From assembly GCF_014839805.1 (NCBI RefSeq), contig NC_051138.1, forward strand, positions 16,272,020 to 16,336,019: 64,000 nucleotides of DNA, given 5' to 3'. The notes under the pieces were generated by a model that did not search any database, was not told the origin of the DNA, and saw nothing but the letters and a program-made list of their open reading frames with translations. Positions 1 through 13,904 of the stretch are shown in pieces. A program made the translations under genes and the position numbers. Numbering within the stretch: the stretch's first letter is position 1; each line of letters starts with the position of its first letter. This stretch comes from Manduca sexta (Eukaryota; Arthropoda; Insecta; Lepidoptera; Sphingidae).

Positions 1-534
1 GCTCTTATTTACTTATTTGTAGAAGAAATCTTATTCAGCAATTGTAAACTTGATGGTACCACTTATGAACGCTTACTACTCATGGTTACTGCGTGCGATT
101 TTTAAAATAGTTAAACTTGAATATTAAAAGAAAATATTAAATAGAATATAGTCTAATAAATATGTTGCGAATATTCTCAGAACAGTCAACTTAATCCAGC
201 TTATTAAACGGATTAATAACAAAATTGTACCGCCAATTCCAGTCGGACAACAAATCAAAAATACACGTTCAATAAACGGTTAGGAAGCAGAGCGTGACCA
301 TGATGTAATCACGCGGGTTATGCTCGCGCGACACGCGACGATGCGCTACCCATTCATGTCTTCCTGGTACATTTTACATTCGCCGGTACACTTAATTAGT
401 CATTACCTTAACTTGCTGACATCAGTCAACCGATAATCCCCTCTTTGACCTAGTGACAGTATATGGATAACAGATCAAGGGGTTCTAGGTTCAAATACTA
501 TAAAAATTACCTTTGTTAAAACCTCTCTCACCCA

Positions 535-660
535 GACGTGCGTTATGACGTGCGCAGTACGACTATCGTGCTGAGGTCTGGGCTTCAAATCCCGAGTCGG
601 GTAAAATGTTATAGAGTTTTTCTACTGAGTAACATCCTGGAGTCTGAAAATGTAATGCCC
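535..660 (+). mobile_element. SINE family B fragment
   Basis: GTGCTGAGGTCTGGGCTTCAAATCC (about 570-594) followed by GAGTCGGGT is the B-box region of family B. Only the 5' half is recognisable. Confidence 0.6.
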
Positions 661-1689
661 GCCCGCTATTACATTGGAGCTAACTATTTGGTGAAATGTA
701 GGTGGTGCAGTGAGATCACTGTACTATACCTATATAAAAACTGAATTAATTACTACGATAATATGTTAAGTTTCTTGAAGCTCAATAATTACACTTGCCT
801 AGACGTTTCAGGAACACAATACCGCTTAGCGGTAGTGGAATACACGCGATGCTTAAACTGTCTATTTTTCTAAATATGAATCTTACATAGCAACTTCAAT
901 TGCACGTATGAAGCAATTGCAACTATTATTTATTTCTTCACGCCTGCAACGGTTGTTAGTTGTTGAGATGCGACCGATCAATGACATTTTCGGAACGTCT
1001 TTGGAATTGAAGTTGACATTTGTGCTACATTCGCTATGTTGCATGAGATAATGATAGTGAGGAAACTGTTTTATAATTTAAAAAAACCTCTTATTTATAG
1101 ACAAAGGCGTGGTGTGTGAAATAAATTACATATTGTTATTTCTTTTAAATTAATGTAACTTAATTCCAATATCAATTTCTTACTTTAAAATTTTAATTAG
1201 ACATAAGCGAAGCTCAAAAAATATGATGCAAAGTAATGTATCGTAAAACATAAGGAAGCGTTGAAAATCCTTCCGTTGCAATGTTATCAATACAACAAAG
1301 GGCGCAACTGGACAAGTTTACAAACAAGACGATCAGATGTGAAACAACCGCATTCCTGAATGGGAAATGGTAAAGGTCGCCGCAATTGCTCGCCTTCGGA
1401 CACGCGAGTACATAACAAAACCACGCCTTCATCTTATTTATTTATAAGTGATCTTATTGATACATTCGTGCGAAATAGCATTCCCGAAATAATCGTTCAA
1501 TTGTATAGTTTTCTAGGAAAAAATTCAAACCAGGTTCTAGTCTATCTGAATGCCAAATTTTATACAAATTCGTTCAGTAATTTTGTTCAATGGCGCATTG
1601 TTATGACTCATAATAAACTACGAACCGGAACGCAACATTGCACACTACGTGGTGACATAATAGAAATTGTTTTTTTTTTTTATAAAAAT
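661..1689. other. Anonymous AT-rich DNA
   Basis: No coding frame, structured repeat or promoter cluster that I can support. The frames here are short and show no protein-like composition. Confidence 0.6.
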
Positions 1690-1890
1690 GTCTACCCCTG
1701 ATAGTAAGTGCGATGCCGTCCAGATAAAGTATCGAATGGCAACAGATGGTTATCTCATGCTACTCAACACAATCATGCCGGCCTACTGAGATTCTGCTTC
1801 CTGCTACAGTGGAGCAACCCAGGCTTGTTACTTATCCAACAATATCTAGACGCCAAACTTACCATCAGGTGTAGGAGAATCACTTAGCCT
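1690..1890 (-). repeat. Dispersed repeat, family D, degenerate
   Basis: CACAATCATGCCGGCCTACTG and nearby blocks match family D in minus orientation; heavily diverged. Confidence 0.45.
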
Positions 1891-3689
1891 CGCATGTTTA
1901 AATAACCTTTTCCAATACAAACTATACAAAAATTCTTATAAACAGTAGCTTCTGTAAAATTTATAATTGAATATTTGTCATGAATGGAGCTGTTAATTCA
2001 CGTCCTTCTCAAAGCTGCCTTTCTACAAAATTTCATCAAAACCGGTGTAATAATTTTAGACAATAATAGCGCTATATAATTATACGTAAATACTCAGTTT
2101 ACCTTGTACGAAGCCTGTTCTATGTGGGTTACTTACATTGATAACGGTGATTCATAAGGTAATTCATCTAGGTACTTACCTGTAACAGAAATATACATAG
2201 TTATTAAAACACGGGAAATATAAACAACGAAACGTATTTACATCTATTTAAGTTTAAAGACATTGTTATTCTCAAAAATACACGTTAATAGATAAGAATA
2301 CTTGCTAATTACTTAGGAGTAGATATAATATTGATCGATGTTCAAACAAAGATGCTCTTCCAACACATTCATCATAATATTGGTATTTAGTGAAAGATCA
2401 GTATTAATTCTCTTAAACATATTGAGCAAGTTTTACTTTAAATGTTTTAAAATAGTTTACATTTTCTATACTTGACGATATTTTGTTATAAGTTTGTATA
2501 CCGTCATAAGTAAATATTAATTAATAAAATATCTATTTAATTGAGTATAATACTGTCATCCAGTCATGGACTATCTTTTTAAATGCCTATTATGTCACTT
2601 TACCTAACAATAACAAAATAAAATTTAATATCATCCACTTCTTCACACGAGAAAAAAACCTATAGAGAATTCAGAATGTAAACGCAAATAAACCTACATT
2701 TGAATTATTTGTGTGACATGCGAATATATTATCTATTGTGGCTCCACGGTATCACAATATATAATTGCGCGATAATTAGAGACGTTAAAATGCGTGAAAT
2801 TTATGTAATTATTGTTACACTGGCTTGTTGCTTGTGACATGAACTGGGTCGTGGTCTGCTAGACGGCGATAGGCGGTATTGCAAGCGTTAGAAGTCATGC
2901 AGTAATAATAACAAAAAAAATTAAACAGTTTATCAATCAGATGTATACTATTACGTCAAAGTACAAGACGAAATATAATGAGTATATATTAGTCCTCGTA
3001 GTTAAAAAGGTACGTATAAAATTTATAAATCTTACCCTCCGTGTTAGTTAATACTGTGTTATAACAGGAAAAAATATTCTAATTATTTTAGTGAGTATAA
3101 TAATTTACGCATGTGTTTTCCAGAAGTATCAACAATCTTGCGAATTACAAATAAATATATATTTTTTTTCGTCTACATTACTTTTAAACACTATGCAAAT
3201 TAAATGCAAACACAATGCACAAAAATGCAATTCATATTTATTCCGCCATTCACGTCTTTCTACTCATGCATTATTAACAATATGAATCAAATTTGCAAAA
3301 AAATATGCTTTGCATTCTAAAACACAATTCCTAAATAAATTAATGACATTGTTACCTAAATAGGAGTTTTGTTTAAATAATCTAGTTTAAACTTTAAAAG
3401 CTCTCACAATTATTTCGGCAATGTATTTTGCAACGCTTATCTCGAATTGTCACGCTTGCGATATGGCCACAGCCTTACTGTTGAACTAAGGACCGATTAC
3501 AAAACAATGACCTTCCACTCTCCCATTCAGTGTTCGGTAAAAATAATATCTTTGTGTATTTGTGCGAATCTGTTCATTTTTGGTATCTTGTGTTAGCGCT
3601 TTGTAAAAAAGATATACAGACGTATACAGAATCGGACTCAAACAATCATAAGAAATGGTATTTAGTTTCAATATATGAAACCAAACCAT
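1891..3689. other. Anonymous AT-rich DNA
   Basis: Very AT-rich, with many short A and T runs. Nothing recognised. Confidence 0.6.
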
Positions 3690-3998
3690 GCGGCGATACC
3701 CTAGTTAGTTATAGAACGGACTGCCGAGACGAATGTCCGCAGATTCGACACCCAAGGGCACGCACATCTGAGTTTTCTAAAAAAATCATGTGTGTATTCT
3801 TTGTGAATTATCGCTTGTTTTATCGGTGAAGAAAAACATCGTGAGGAAACCTGCACACCTGAGAAGTTAAGTTTAGGAATTTCGTGGGTATGTGAAGTCT
3901 ACCAATCCGAACTAGGCCAGCGTGGTGGACTAAGGCCTAATCCCTCTAAGTAGTAGAGGTCCAGCAGTGAGACAATACAGGGCTGATATTATATATTA
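3690..3998 (+). mobile_element. tRNA-derived SINE, family A
   Basis: Starts GCGGCGATACCCTAGTTAG (degenerate A box) with a B box near 3745, continues through the conserved body (GTGAGGAAACCTGCACACC, GGCCAGCGTGGTGGACTAAGG) and ends in a TA-rich tail after CAGGGCTGATATT. More diverged than the other copies here. Confidence 0.9.
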
Positions 3999-4334
3999 TT
4001 ATATAAACCAAACCAACCAAACCTTAAACTACTCACAAATTATAATAAAATATGTACAAAAAATCACGTTGCTAGACTTAGTATTTTTTATGCAATTTTT
4101 CGCTTGCTTCGTGCTTAAGGCTCTCAAGTTCGTGCTGGTCCGGGTCAATACCTCATTAATCTTATAGGCCCTATGAACCGTGAACTACCGGATGCGATAA
4201 AAAAATTAAACGCTCAATAAACTTATATAGTTTTGCATCGTTAAACAGCGTGTAGTTAGTAATTACGGGACGTTATTTTTACTAAATGTAAGTCATATCT
4301 CACTTTAGCGTTATAGGTTCACTATAGAGCAGGA

Positions 4335-4412
4335 TCGTGATTCATGGAAGGATCTTGGGGAGGCCTTTGCCTAACATTGGGACATCATAGGCTGATACAA
4401 TACAATACAAGT
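4335..4412 (+). mobile_element. LINE 3' tail (GGAGGCCTTTGCC type)
   Basis: GGGGAGGCCTTTGCC, AACATTGGGACATCATAGGC and TGATACAATACAA form the tail common to many lepidopteran non-LTR elements. Confidence 0.65.
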
Positions 4413-4619
4413 TATATATCTCAGAAACAAGCATACTGGGTGCAGTTAAACGCTCTATACCACAGAGCTTTATAAGTTCTATGCGTCATTATGTAGGGAA
4501 AATCAAATTACTAGTTTCAGGCAATCGCCTTGCTCTACTCAACTATGAGCGTGTGAAAAGGTATTTATTTTATTTAGAATTTGACTCATCACAATTATGA
4601 GACTATTTCACGCTCACAT

Positions 4620-4712
4620 CTACCGCTGCAACTCCTGTAAGCCAAGATCGGTAGTGGAACACATTCTATGACAACGACCGGTGAAGTTCGGCGAGCGGTA
4701 GCACTAGTCTTA
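4620..4712 (-). repeat. Dispersed repeat, family F
   Basis: Reversed, TTGCCGAACTTCACCGGT-type sequence and CTTGGCTTACAGGAGTTG match 14178-14255 (CCGAGCTTCACCGCTC, CCTGGCTTGCAGGAGCTC). Type unknown. Confidence 0.45.
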
Positions 4713-4861
4713 ACCTACAACGATATTAATCAAAAAGAAGGGTAAGAAGGAGTTGGAAATATATTTTCCATTTCTCGCCATAGCAAAGTAATTAAAGTGA
4801 CACAACATTATGAACTACACTAGTTTTTTTATTGACTAGTGAATTGTAAACTATAATCTAC

Positions 4862-5155
4862 TTTTTTTGTTCCTTTGAATGATGAGACGAGCTTGCCGTT
4901 CACCTGATGGTATGCGATACGACCGCCCATAAACAGTAGAAACACCATTTAACACCTTAAATTACAAACTATTGTTTGGTATTCCACTATGCTCGCCATC
5001 CTGAGACGTGAGATGTTAAGTCTTATTATGTCCAGCAATTTCCTTTAAACCAGAACACAACAGTGACTACACACTGCTGCTTAGCGACAGAAATAGACAT
5101 TGCGGTGATACGAACCACCAGGACACAGTAGTGTGTGCCGAATTACGTATAACTC
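4862..5155 (-). mobile_element. LINE-like 3' tail, family C
   Basis: On the minus strand it includes CTCAGGATGGCGAGC, TGTTTCTACTGTTTATGGGC and GGTCGTATCGC, ending in an A-rich tail. Confidence 0.7.
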
Positions 5156-5625
5156 TGTTCTGCTGTTTCGGCTTTTCATTGTAATAAACATTATAATAAT
5201 ATAGTTTCTGCTATAACATCAATTTACTGTTTTTGTCATCGGTCCGTCCATTGCACGCGCCGTCCCTCATTGTTCCCGCTTGATTTAATTAGCAACATTG
5301 TATTTTATTCACACGTATTATATTATTGTATTATAGCTACTTGCCTAAGTGCGTTGTGCAACTTACTGCGGGGTTTTGAACATCATATTTTCGTTAGTTG
5401 TCATTTCGTATTTTTGCGTATTTTGAAAGTAATTATTCTTTGGACGTTAAATATATCATGTTAAAATTCTTGAAAATATGGTTAATTTACTTTACGTTTT
5501 TTCATTTTCCTAATTTTAATGTTTTTTGTATATGCTCGTTGGTTTTTTTTCCAAAAACGTAATAAGTTTTTCCAATGGCAATATGTAGCTATCTACAATG
5601 AAGAAAAAGCCTTACTCCCTCCTCT

Positions 5626-5661
5626 TCTCTCCTCTGTTACAATGTAGTAACAAAGGAGAGA
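5626..5661. repeat. 15-bp hairpin, one mismatch
   Basis: TCTCTCCTCTGTTAC, loop AATGTA, GTAACAAAGGAGAGA. One mismatched pair. Could form a stem in RNA from either strand. Confidence 0.7.
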
Positions 5662-5941
5662 ATGTAGTAATAATATACGGGACATTATTATGGTATTAGT
5701 TATTTATTCAAGTACTGATTTATTTTGTAAATATTTACAGCAATACTTTCTGTAACATACAGTATGTCGAATTCATTGTTGCTTTTATTTTTTTTATCGC
5801 CCTTACTAAACCAAAGCCTTTACTAAGCTTGCCCAACACCCTTATGTCGTAATGTTCCTAAATCGCCCATAGTTGATCAAGCATAATAGACGTGAAGACG
5901 CGCTAATAGGCCGCGATGTCGCTTCCCTTTCGTGCCGGTCA

Positions 5942-5988
5942 TGCGCATGCGATTATCGGCTACGATCGGGACTGGTCAAACCGGATGT
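5942..5988. promoter_or_regulatory. NRF1-like and ETS-like sites
   Basis: TGCGCATGCG at 5942-5951 and ACCGGATGT at 5980-5988 lie in a short GC-richer patch (5890-5990). Such sites are typical of TATA-less promoters. No exon is recognised beside them. Confidence 0.3.
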
Positions 5989-6537
5989 GATAATGTAACA
6001 CATGTGCTTTCGGTTTGAAAATGTTTAGACTGGTTTTTCAGTTTATATAACTAGAAGTGATTTATGGTGCGAGTACTAAATTACTTTTTTTAAAAGGTTT
6101 TTACTTTGTAAAGGCATTTTTAATTATAAAGTAACTTATATAAATATCTGTTTAATTACAAGGTATGACATGAAATGACTTATTAAGTCATACTTTATAA
6201 TTTAATTTACTTATATCTTGTTGATTATAAAAAATAGTAAAAACATTTCAAGAACTCGTAATTTTCATATTTTCCTTTATTTATTTTTATATATTATCGT
6301 TGCAAATTTAAAATCTTCACAATACATATACGTAGGCGACAGTAAAATTTTCCGAAAGGGAATTTGATACAGCATACACATATGTACTAATACGCATAAA
6401 TGCGGGTTGCAAATCGTTCTAATGATTACGAAAGAATTATATATAAATTACGAAAGGGCAGCTGATAGGAATTCGGCTATATGAACCCCTCGCCATTGGT
6501 GGGCGAATTGAAATTTCCAACGACGATATTTAATTTA

Positions 6538-6870
6538 TAATAATAATAATAATAATATCAGCCCTGTATTATATACTTGCCCACTGCTGGGCACGGGCCT
6601 CCTCTACTACTGAGAGGGATTAGGTCTTAGTCCACCACGCTGGCCTAGTGCGGATTTGTAGACTTCACACACCTTCGAAATTCCTATAGAGAACTTCTCA
6701 GATGTGCAGGTTTCCTCACGATGTTTTCCTTCACCGTTAAAGTGAACGATAAATTCACAAAGAATACACACATGATTTTTTAGAAAAGTCAGAGGTGTGT
6801 GCCCTTGGGATTTGAACCTGCGGACATTCGTCTCGGCAGTCTGTTCCACACCCAACTAGGCTATCGCCGC
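6538..6870 (-). mobile_element. tRNA-derived SINE, family A
   Basis: Full-length minus-strand copy. The head GCGGCGATAGCCTAGTTGGG at 6870 has a perfect pol III A box (TAGCCTAGTTGG) and the B box is GGTTCAAATCC. It ends in a (TAA)n tail at 6538-6556. The 82-residue frame inside it is a by-product of the SINE, not a gene. Confidence 0.95.
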
Positions 6871-7852
6871 TTTTAATTTAATTTATATTTGAACCAAAAT
6901 ATCACATCGTACAAAACCATTCCATTTTCCCACACGAATACTTTTAATAACAACATACAAAAACCCAACCCCAAGAATGCATTTTTGCACTGCTAAAATC
7001 TTATTCACCTAACGTTTTTTGCAACGAACATTCCTAGTCACGCAACCAGTGGAATTCCTCGCCTCTACCAGCGACAAAGCTGTGTTACGTAACGAACCAG
7101 TCTCTGACCGCGCGAGCCGGTCCGAAGGGCAATATGTAGGGCACTCGATCTACTGCCGGCCAATAACAACCACCGCTGTTATATTCATTTTTGAGACTGG
7201 ACTATACTTTAGATATAGTATGTATTGCAGTTTATTTAGTACTATAAGCTGTTATTGATTTTTGTGACATAGTGCTATTAAGTGTGCTATTATGGAGACA
7301 CAAAATACGAAACACTACATACTAAAGCCTAGCAAAGTATTATAAACAGTGAAGGCTTATATTTGATACTTACATGGTGTCAGATTTATACCTCGTTGCA
7401 AAACATTTTCTTTGTGTACAGGAAATATTTACAATTATAAAAACTGCTGCACGCACGCCAAATTGGTATTAGGTATCAAGTATTGAAGTATACTGGCTAC
7501 AATATCTGCTATCAGTATTGCTATCGACTATCTACAACAATAGTCAACAAACCCAATAAATCCTACAAAACTACTGACCTAGTAAACATAATAAATGCAA
7601 GGAAAAATCCAATTTAACGGAATGCAGCACGATTTAACCAGTTGTCCTTTCACTAAAACTAACCAATAACTACAAGAGAAAGTGTTGAAACACTTCAATG
7701 TAGGAAACTGATATATTTTGTAACAGATAACATAATTACACGGTATCGAGCATCGCGTGGGCCTGTGCATGTATTATACTAGTCTGGGAAGTTATGAAAA
7801 AACGACAAAATAACCCAAAGTAATCAATACGTTCTTTTTAATTCAAAATTGT

Positions 7853-7965
7853 AACAAGGCGGCATTATGGTGTCGATTGGCCAGAGATCACTTTTCTTCA
7901 ATTGATACTCTATCAGACGACTCCGCTTATCATTAGGTGCAGAGGAAAAGCTTTATCATGCGCGA
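7853..7965 (+). repeat. Dispersed repeat, family D, degenerate
   Basis: Matching blocks are GGCGGCATTATGGTGTCGAT, GATACTCTATCAGACGACTC and CTTATCATTAGGTGCAG. Counterpart 41428-41542. Confidence 0.5.
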
Positions 7966-8820
7966 ATATAAAATAACATCAACCTTAAGGATGTAGTTAT
8001 TGCACTTATTACAATTCAAATGTCGGATGAAATGGCCTGATCTTGCGCTGTAATACTAAATCGCCGAATGAGTCGACCTTATAAAGTCAGTAATATTGAC
8101 TCTTAGAAAAATTTATTGACATTTTGGTGTATGGAGTTGGCGTCTCTGCTCACAAAATTATCGAAAAAGGCAGTATTAATATAGTTGTGCGTATGGCCTG
8201 GATATTATTTGAGGTCTAATTATCCTCTATCGGAAATCCTACTTACTCAAGCAAAGTGTGGAGAGACAAAGTCAGCAGTAAAGATATTAAACCTTTGGCC
8301 TACACTGCACGCGGTTGTGCTCAATAAATGCACATACTTAGTATTCGATCTTACATTGATTTACATAGTATGTTATACACGAAGGCCTTGTAGGAAAGCT
8401 TCCGTGCTGATAGGTGTTATTTGTTTTGATCTATGAATGCAATCATTCAAAACTTCCTCTAACGTTGAAACTTATTTCAAACAGAACTGCAAAACTACCA
8501 CCACGATTGCTTTTCTGTAAAGTATAATAAATCTAGTTCTAATCTAGAGACAATCGATTTATACTATCAGGTACCCAATGAAACCGATGCAATCATGCTA
8601 TACATATTTACAGATTTTTGTAGGAGTGAAGTAATTTGTTAGCATACTAAACTTGCAGTCTTTGTGAGCTACCCGGACATTCAATCTAAATTTTGACAGT
8701 TAATGTAAATACAGTCGTATCGGTAAGACTTTACGATCGGAGTTCAATGACGAATACAAGTCGATTGGATATAAATGCCAAAGTACCTATTGGTAGTAGG
8801 TCTCTTATACGTGAATTTCC

Positions 8821-9071
8821 GCCTGAGTAGGTACCACCACAATATCAATTTCTACCGTGCCATGCAACAGTGTGTATTCATTGTATCTAGTGTAACTACT
8901 GAACACAATAACATTTAACATCTCATGCCTCAGGATGGCGAACGCGGGTGAATAAAAAATAATACTTTGAAATTCAAGGTGTTGGATGGTGTTTCTACTG
9001 TTTATGGGCGGTCGTATCGCTTATTATCAGGCGACCGGCAAGCTCGTCTCGTCAATCAAACAATAAAAAAA
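8821..9071 (+). mobile_element. LINE-like 3' tail, family C
   Basis: Contains CTCAGGATGGCGAACGC, AAGGTGTTGGATGGTGTTTC, TACTGTTTATGGGCGGTCG and GGCAAGCTCGTCTCGTCA, then CAATAAAAAA. The copy-2 counterpart is 42396-42646. Confidence 0.72.
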
Positions 9072-10232
9072 CATATGTTCACTTCGTTTATTTAAAAAAT
9101 TACTAAGAGTAATGTTACTGCTTATTGATTTATAAAAAAACTTATAATGTTTGCTATTTATACTCGACATTGATAAGATTACTAATGAATGATGGCAACC
9201 ATAATAAGAATATGAAGAATCTATACTCGCAAACATATATCAAGACTACTACCCCAAAGCTCTCTCTTTGTTCATACAATGTGAGTTAAAATATTAATTC
9301 CATAATAATAAAGAAGTTACATGAAATTATTACGTGTTACATCACAACTGTCGTGACTACGCCGTTAAGTTTCTAAACGGAGTTTAATTATTCAAACTAA
9401 CTGACAAGCGGAAATTAATATCATATTAAATTTAATTTTCTGCTATGATTAATTCCGTTTAACAAGGTCACCTGTGCAAACTTAAATTTTCCGGTACAGC
9501 TTTTGAATCCGTTACCTGTCATTTTGCAAACAATTATGGATCACTATAGTTTATCGCATTACTACTACTACTATGCATATTGAAATCGCTAACAAAAGGT
9601 GCTATAAATCCTTTCCGTAGTAAAATAAATCTAATCAAACTATCTGATATTTTTTTCTAACTTCAATTTGTCCCATGATATAGAAAATCAAGAATATAGT
9701 AAATTCTTATAAAATTCATAGCCAAGTTTTATTGCTCGCTAGTCAGTAAACAAAAAATACTAAGATTTTTCCTTAAAGCTTACTTCATCATACACAGATT
9801 AGTATCATTAAAGCAATTTCGTGCTAAAATAATAAACCATAAACCCATTACAAAGCCCAATAAACAAAAGATAGAGGCTCGAAGAAAAGATTTCAACGCG
9901 CTCGCATCGTAGGCGTGGGCTTAGATCTACGATAAGCCCACAATGGGATAAGCACAAAGAAATTCATACAATATCACACTCACACGACTAACCTCGACCC
10001 ATATTATGACAAGTGATTATGTCATAATATATGCAACCTCATCCAGATATGACTACGGTTTCACTTTTTTCGTGTATAAAATTATCCAAATGGTAAAAAA
10101 TTCTAATTTATTTCGTCGTAAGCGAAAGCCTGTGTGGATATTAGAACTTTATTTAGTTGATAAATAGTATGCATCATCGTGGGCATGTTTTACCCAATAT
10201 AATTACTAGGTATTAAAGCTGCACAGTGAGCG
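9072..10232. other. Anonymous AT-rich DNA with one small hairpin
   Basis: The only structure is GTGGGCTTA and TAAGCCCAC around a 9-base loop (about 9916-9942), identical in copy 2, plus a short ACT repeat near 9562. No gene seen. Confidence 0.55.
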
Positions 10233-10420
10233 CTGTATGATGGTTTGTATTGAATATTTGTGATTATGTTTCGCTATTATTAGTATTAATAAGGTTCATA
10301 ATGTTTACCATAGAACCCGAACTTAGGACTGTACGGTGGTCTGTATTGAATATTTTTATAATATTTCGCTTATATTAGTACTAATACAGTTCATGTTTAC
10401 CAAATCGACTCAAACTTAAG
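10233..10420 (+). repeat. Tandem duplication, two units of about 96 bp
   Basis: Unit 1 (10233-10328) and unit 2 (10329-10420) share TGTATTGAATATTT, TTAGTA-TAATA and GTTTACCA in order. The units are much more diverged from each other than from their counterparts at 43804-43991, so the duplication is old. Confidence 0.8.
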
Positions 10421-11507
10421 ACTTTCTAAAACCAAACCACACATGCTGCATCAAGATCTGGTACTGAACTTATATACCTCCTGCAATTCTTTGACCTCAC
10501 GATCTCATACATAAAGCCACCAACAAAAGGTTCTTGTCCTTACACAGCATTTGAAAACAATGCACTCCGATTAATCTCAGCCGACCCTTTCAATGTACTA
10601 GCATCATAAATAAACATTGTGAAATGATGACTTTCCATCAACCATCATTTGGTACTATGATTAATGACAGAACAGTAATGATTAAAAATATTGCAATCAC
10701 TCGTGAGTGGAATCTATTGCTTGATATAGGATAGGCTAAGTGTGGATTTTGATGAAGGCGCCGCGCAGACACTCTCCACTTGTTACACGATTCACGACAC
10801 AAAATAGCAGCGTTTTATTTGTATACCATATTAATTATTTTAACTATTTTTTTGAACTAATTTAATCATCGACTAATGAATTCATAGTCCGTTTACATTC
10901 ATTCTTAGCTCAAGTGGATTTATGAAACGAAATATACAAGAGCTCGTTGCTTATGTCTCTCGCAATTTAATGGCATCTGCGGATTTAAGCGGATGATTGA
11001 TGGTTGAGAGTTTAATATCATCAAACTAATTAACTATTTAGTTCTTAATACAAAACTATATCTATCGATCTCTGTTCAATGTTGTTTGTGAATTTTAAAG
11101 AACTGTTCCATAATCCACTTAAAAATTTATCAGAATTTTATTAATACAATAAATCCTACTACCTTCGCAGTTAATTTCAAGTAACACTTTTGTTCAGTAA
11201 TGTTTAATTTTCCCTCATTGTAACACAAAATAATTAACCAAATTAGAAAGCCTTAAACAATTATACAATCATTCATAACCATGATTACGTGAATTAAATT
11301 ACATTTAACTTTCATAACCTTGGCTGGACGAAAGCAACCGTTTAACGTTACTCATTTACATTTAACTAAAATAGTTCACACTTTCAGTCACAGCCTTGGG
11401 TTATGCGAACGACTTTCATGCAAAATATAACTGCTGTTTACTTGATTTGAAATTTCGCCACACTGGGTGGTGACAGGGCCGAAGCTGGTTCGAATAGGTA
11501 CTTAAAA

Positions 11508-11610
11508 TTATTATTAAAACTATTTTGCAGATTGTATCGTGGTTTTGATATTATAATTTTCTCCCGATGTTTCGAAGACAGCCTTCGTGGTCACGGGGCT
11601 GATTGAGGTG
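11508..11610 (+). repeat. Dispersed repeat, family E (CTCCCGATGTTTCGAAG)
   Basis: Reads TATCGTGGTTTTGATATTAT, TTTTCTCCCGATGTTTCGAA and CAGCCTTCGTGGTCACGGGG. Related blocks occur at 24340-24450 and 35030-35135 on the minus strand, with a counterpart near 45065-45180. Probably a DNA-transposon end. Confidence 0.6.
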
Positions 11611-12121
11611 TTGGCCATCTAATAAGTCAAAATGACATTATCTACCTTTTTACAATTATGCATTTTTTTTATTTTTGGCTGTTGGTGGCCCGATCTACGC
11701 AGAATGAGTTCACAATATCTTGAAGAAGGTAGCTGGTCAAAATAGTTTTATTTTAATGTCTAACATTCGCGTAAAGAAAAGAAATCATTATACTTAAAAT
11801 TAATTATATTTAAGATACGATACTTTATTCAAGTTTGGATGTTTATTAAAAGTAAACGCGGACGTTAGCACGGATCTTGATGAAAACACACAGGTAAACC
11901 AAATCTAGGACTGCTAGACTTAAATATAGAAAACTGCCAGTTGGACTTTAATACCTAGAGAAGAATATCACGTCGGCAAATTCAAGCACCACATTTTTGC
12001 GCTTCACTTCACGTAACATTAGGTGCAGAAAATGCTCTTTAACGTGCCATAAAAAAAAAAGAAAACAAAAATTTCAGGCCATGGGTATAATAAATATATT
12101 ATAGCAGTTTGAAAAACTCAT

Positions 12122-12325
12122 ATTTTTTTTATTTCTTTGAATGACGATTAATTTAGCCTGTTGGTAAGCGATACGACTGCCTATAAACAGTAAAAACACC
12201 ATCCAACATCTTGAATCACAAAGTATTGTTTGGTATTCCACTGTACCTGCTATCCATAGATATGAGATGTTAAGTCTTATTATATCCAGTAGTCACTGAC
12301 TACAATGTCCTTCAAACCGGAATTA
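12122..12325 (-). mobile_element. LINE-like 3' tail, family C
   Basis: Minus-strand copy, somewhat diverged; GATGTTGGATGGTGTTTTTA is recognisable. Counterpart 45695-45899. Confidence 0.65.
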
Positions 12326-13904
12326 TATAAGTTCAAAATCGATTTTTTAATTAACTTCATGTAAATCAACAAACCGATTTAACTTAATTTTAAGGCTTCA
12401 CAAGACTTATAATACACTAAACCTATAAGTCAAATTGGATGTCTATAGTCATAAGTTCGATACGTAACAACCTTTAGTGCATAATTGCATTGTTGTCTGT
12501 ATCAGATCAACCTTGCGTCGCGGCTCGCAATTAATTTAACATTCGCATCGAATGCGGCTGTTTTGCGAAGGTCTTGCTATATTCTGGAAGTTACGACTTT
12601 GGAAAAAAATCATCTCTACATGTCTTCGTTACAAGCCTTCTAAAAGCTAATTTCTGTGTATGCGCAGCGTCTTAATCCTTAATAACATTTTTAGAATAAT
12701 TTCCTCTATAGCTAAATTGAATGGTATACTAATAATTATTATGGTTAAATTGAACGAGAATCGAACATTAAGTGTTTATATTTTACAAATTATTTGAATT
12801 TCATGAACTCAAAACAACATTAACACGAAAATATTTCGAAACTCATAGAATACTTTGATATATATAAGTAGACGCTATTAATGTATAACACCGATAGACT
12901 ATTAATCAACATGTAGGTCAAAAAACTACATTGAATGAACCATTAACACACATCTTTTAATGTTGAATAACAAACCACTGTTCAGGTCCACATGATTAAA
13001 AAGTATAAGAAAACTTTATACGGAATATTTATTTATTCTACTTCATATACATCAATGTATAAAGACGGACTATTGATGCAAGGTAAAGATATTTTTTGTT
13101 ATCTTAATTTATTGAATGTTTTTTTTATTACATATGTAGAAAATTATATATTACAGTAGCGAGGAGTGAAAATATTTAAAAGGGAACCCGACACAATATA
13201 ATATAGATACTAATACATAAACGCAGTCTGCCCAAGCGTTCTAATGATAATAAAATTTTACACAAAGTCGAAAGGTAAGCCGGCAAGAATCGGGTAATAT
13301 GAACCTTAGATTGATATATTAATTAACGAATCTAAGGCATCCCATGCAGGTAATGTCAACTTTGTCAAGAAGCAATTGCTGAAGTCGCTTCAGCAACTGT
13401 CAGTTTTATAATATAATGTTCCTCAGCAAGATGAAAGCGTTTATGCGACACCGTAGGGACTTCAATGTTCATGAACTCTTTGCAACGTTAATGACGTATT
13501 ACAGAGAAAACCCGCCATGACGGCGTCAGTATAGAAAGCGAGTGACAAAACTAGATCACACGTCCCTGGTCAAGAGTAGGTTTCCGCTACTTTTTACAAC
13601 TTCCCATTCGTTAAATGTGAGAAAATGTGTAAAATGAGTCTATATTTGTGAAGTAAATTGCATGCTTTCGCTTTCTTGCGTCTCGCTCTAACATGTACTT
13701 AATGAAAGAGACGATTTATGTCTTAATGTGCGAATGTTAGCAGATAAATGTCACGTTTATGGTCTATGTTGATAATACTAAAGGCTCGTTAGTTACGTTA
13801 TAATCACGCTTGACATAACTATTCTTTCATAATAAAATATATAACAATTTCTTCTGTATGGAACTGTTCTTGTGATTTAAACCTAGTGTTGCGCATAGAT
13901 GGAG

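Noticed and set aside
6607..6855. Open frame of 82 residues on the minus strand, repeated at 40184-40432
   Set aside because: It lies wholly inside a tRNA-derived SINE and is a translation of the repeat body.
7019..7258. Frame of 79 residues near a CCAAT-like GGCCAATAAC
   Set aside because: The copy-2 allele has a one-base change that alters the frame end, and there is no coherent promoter or splice arrangement.
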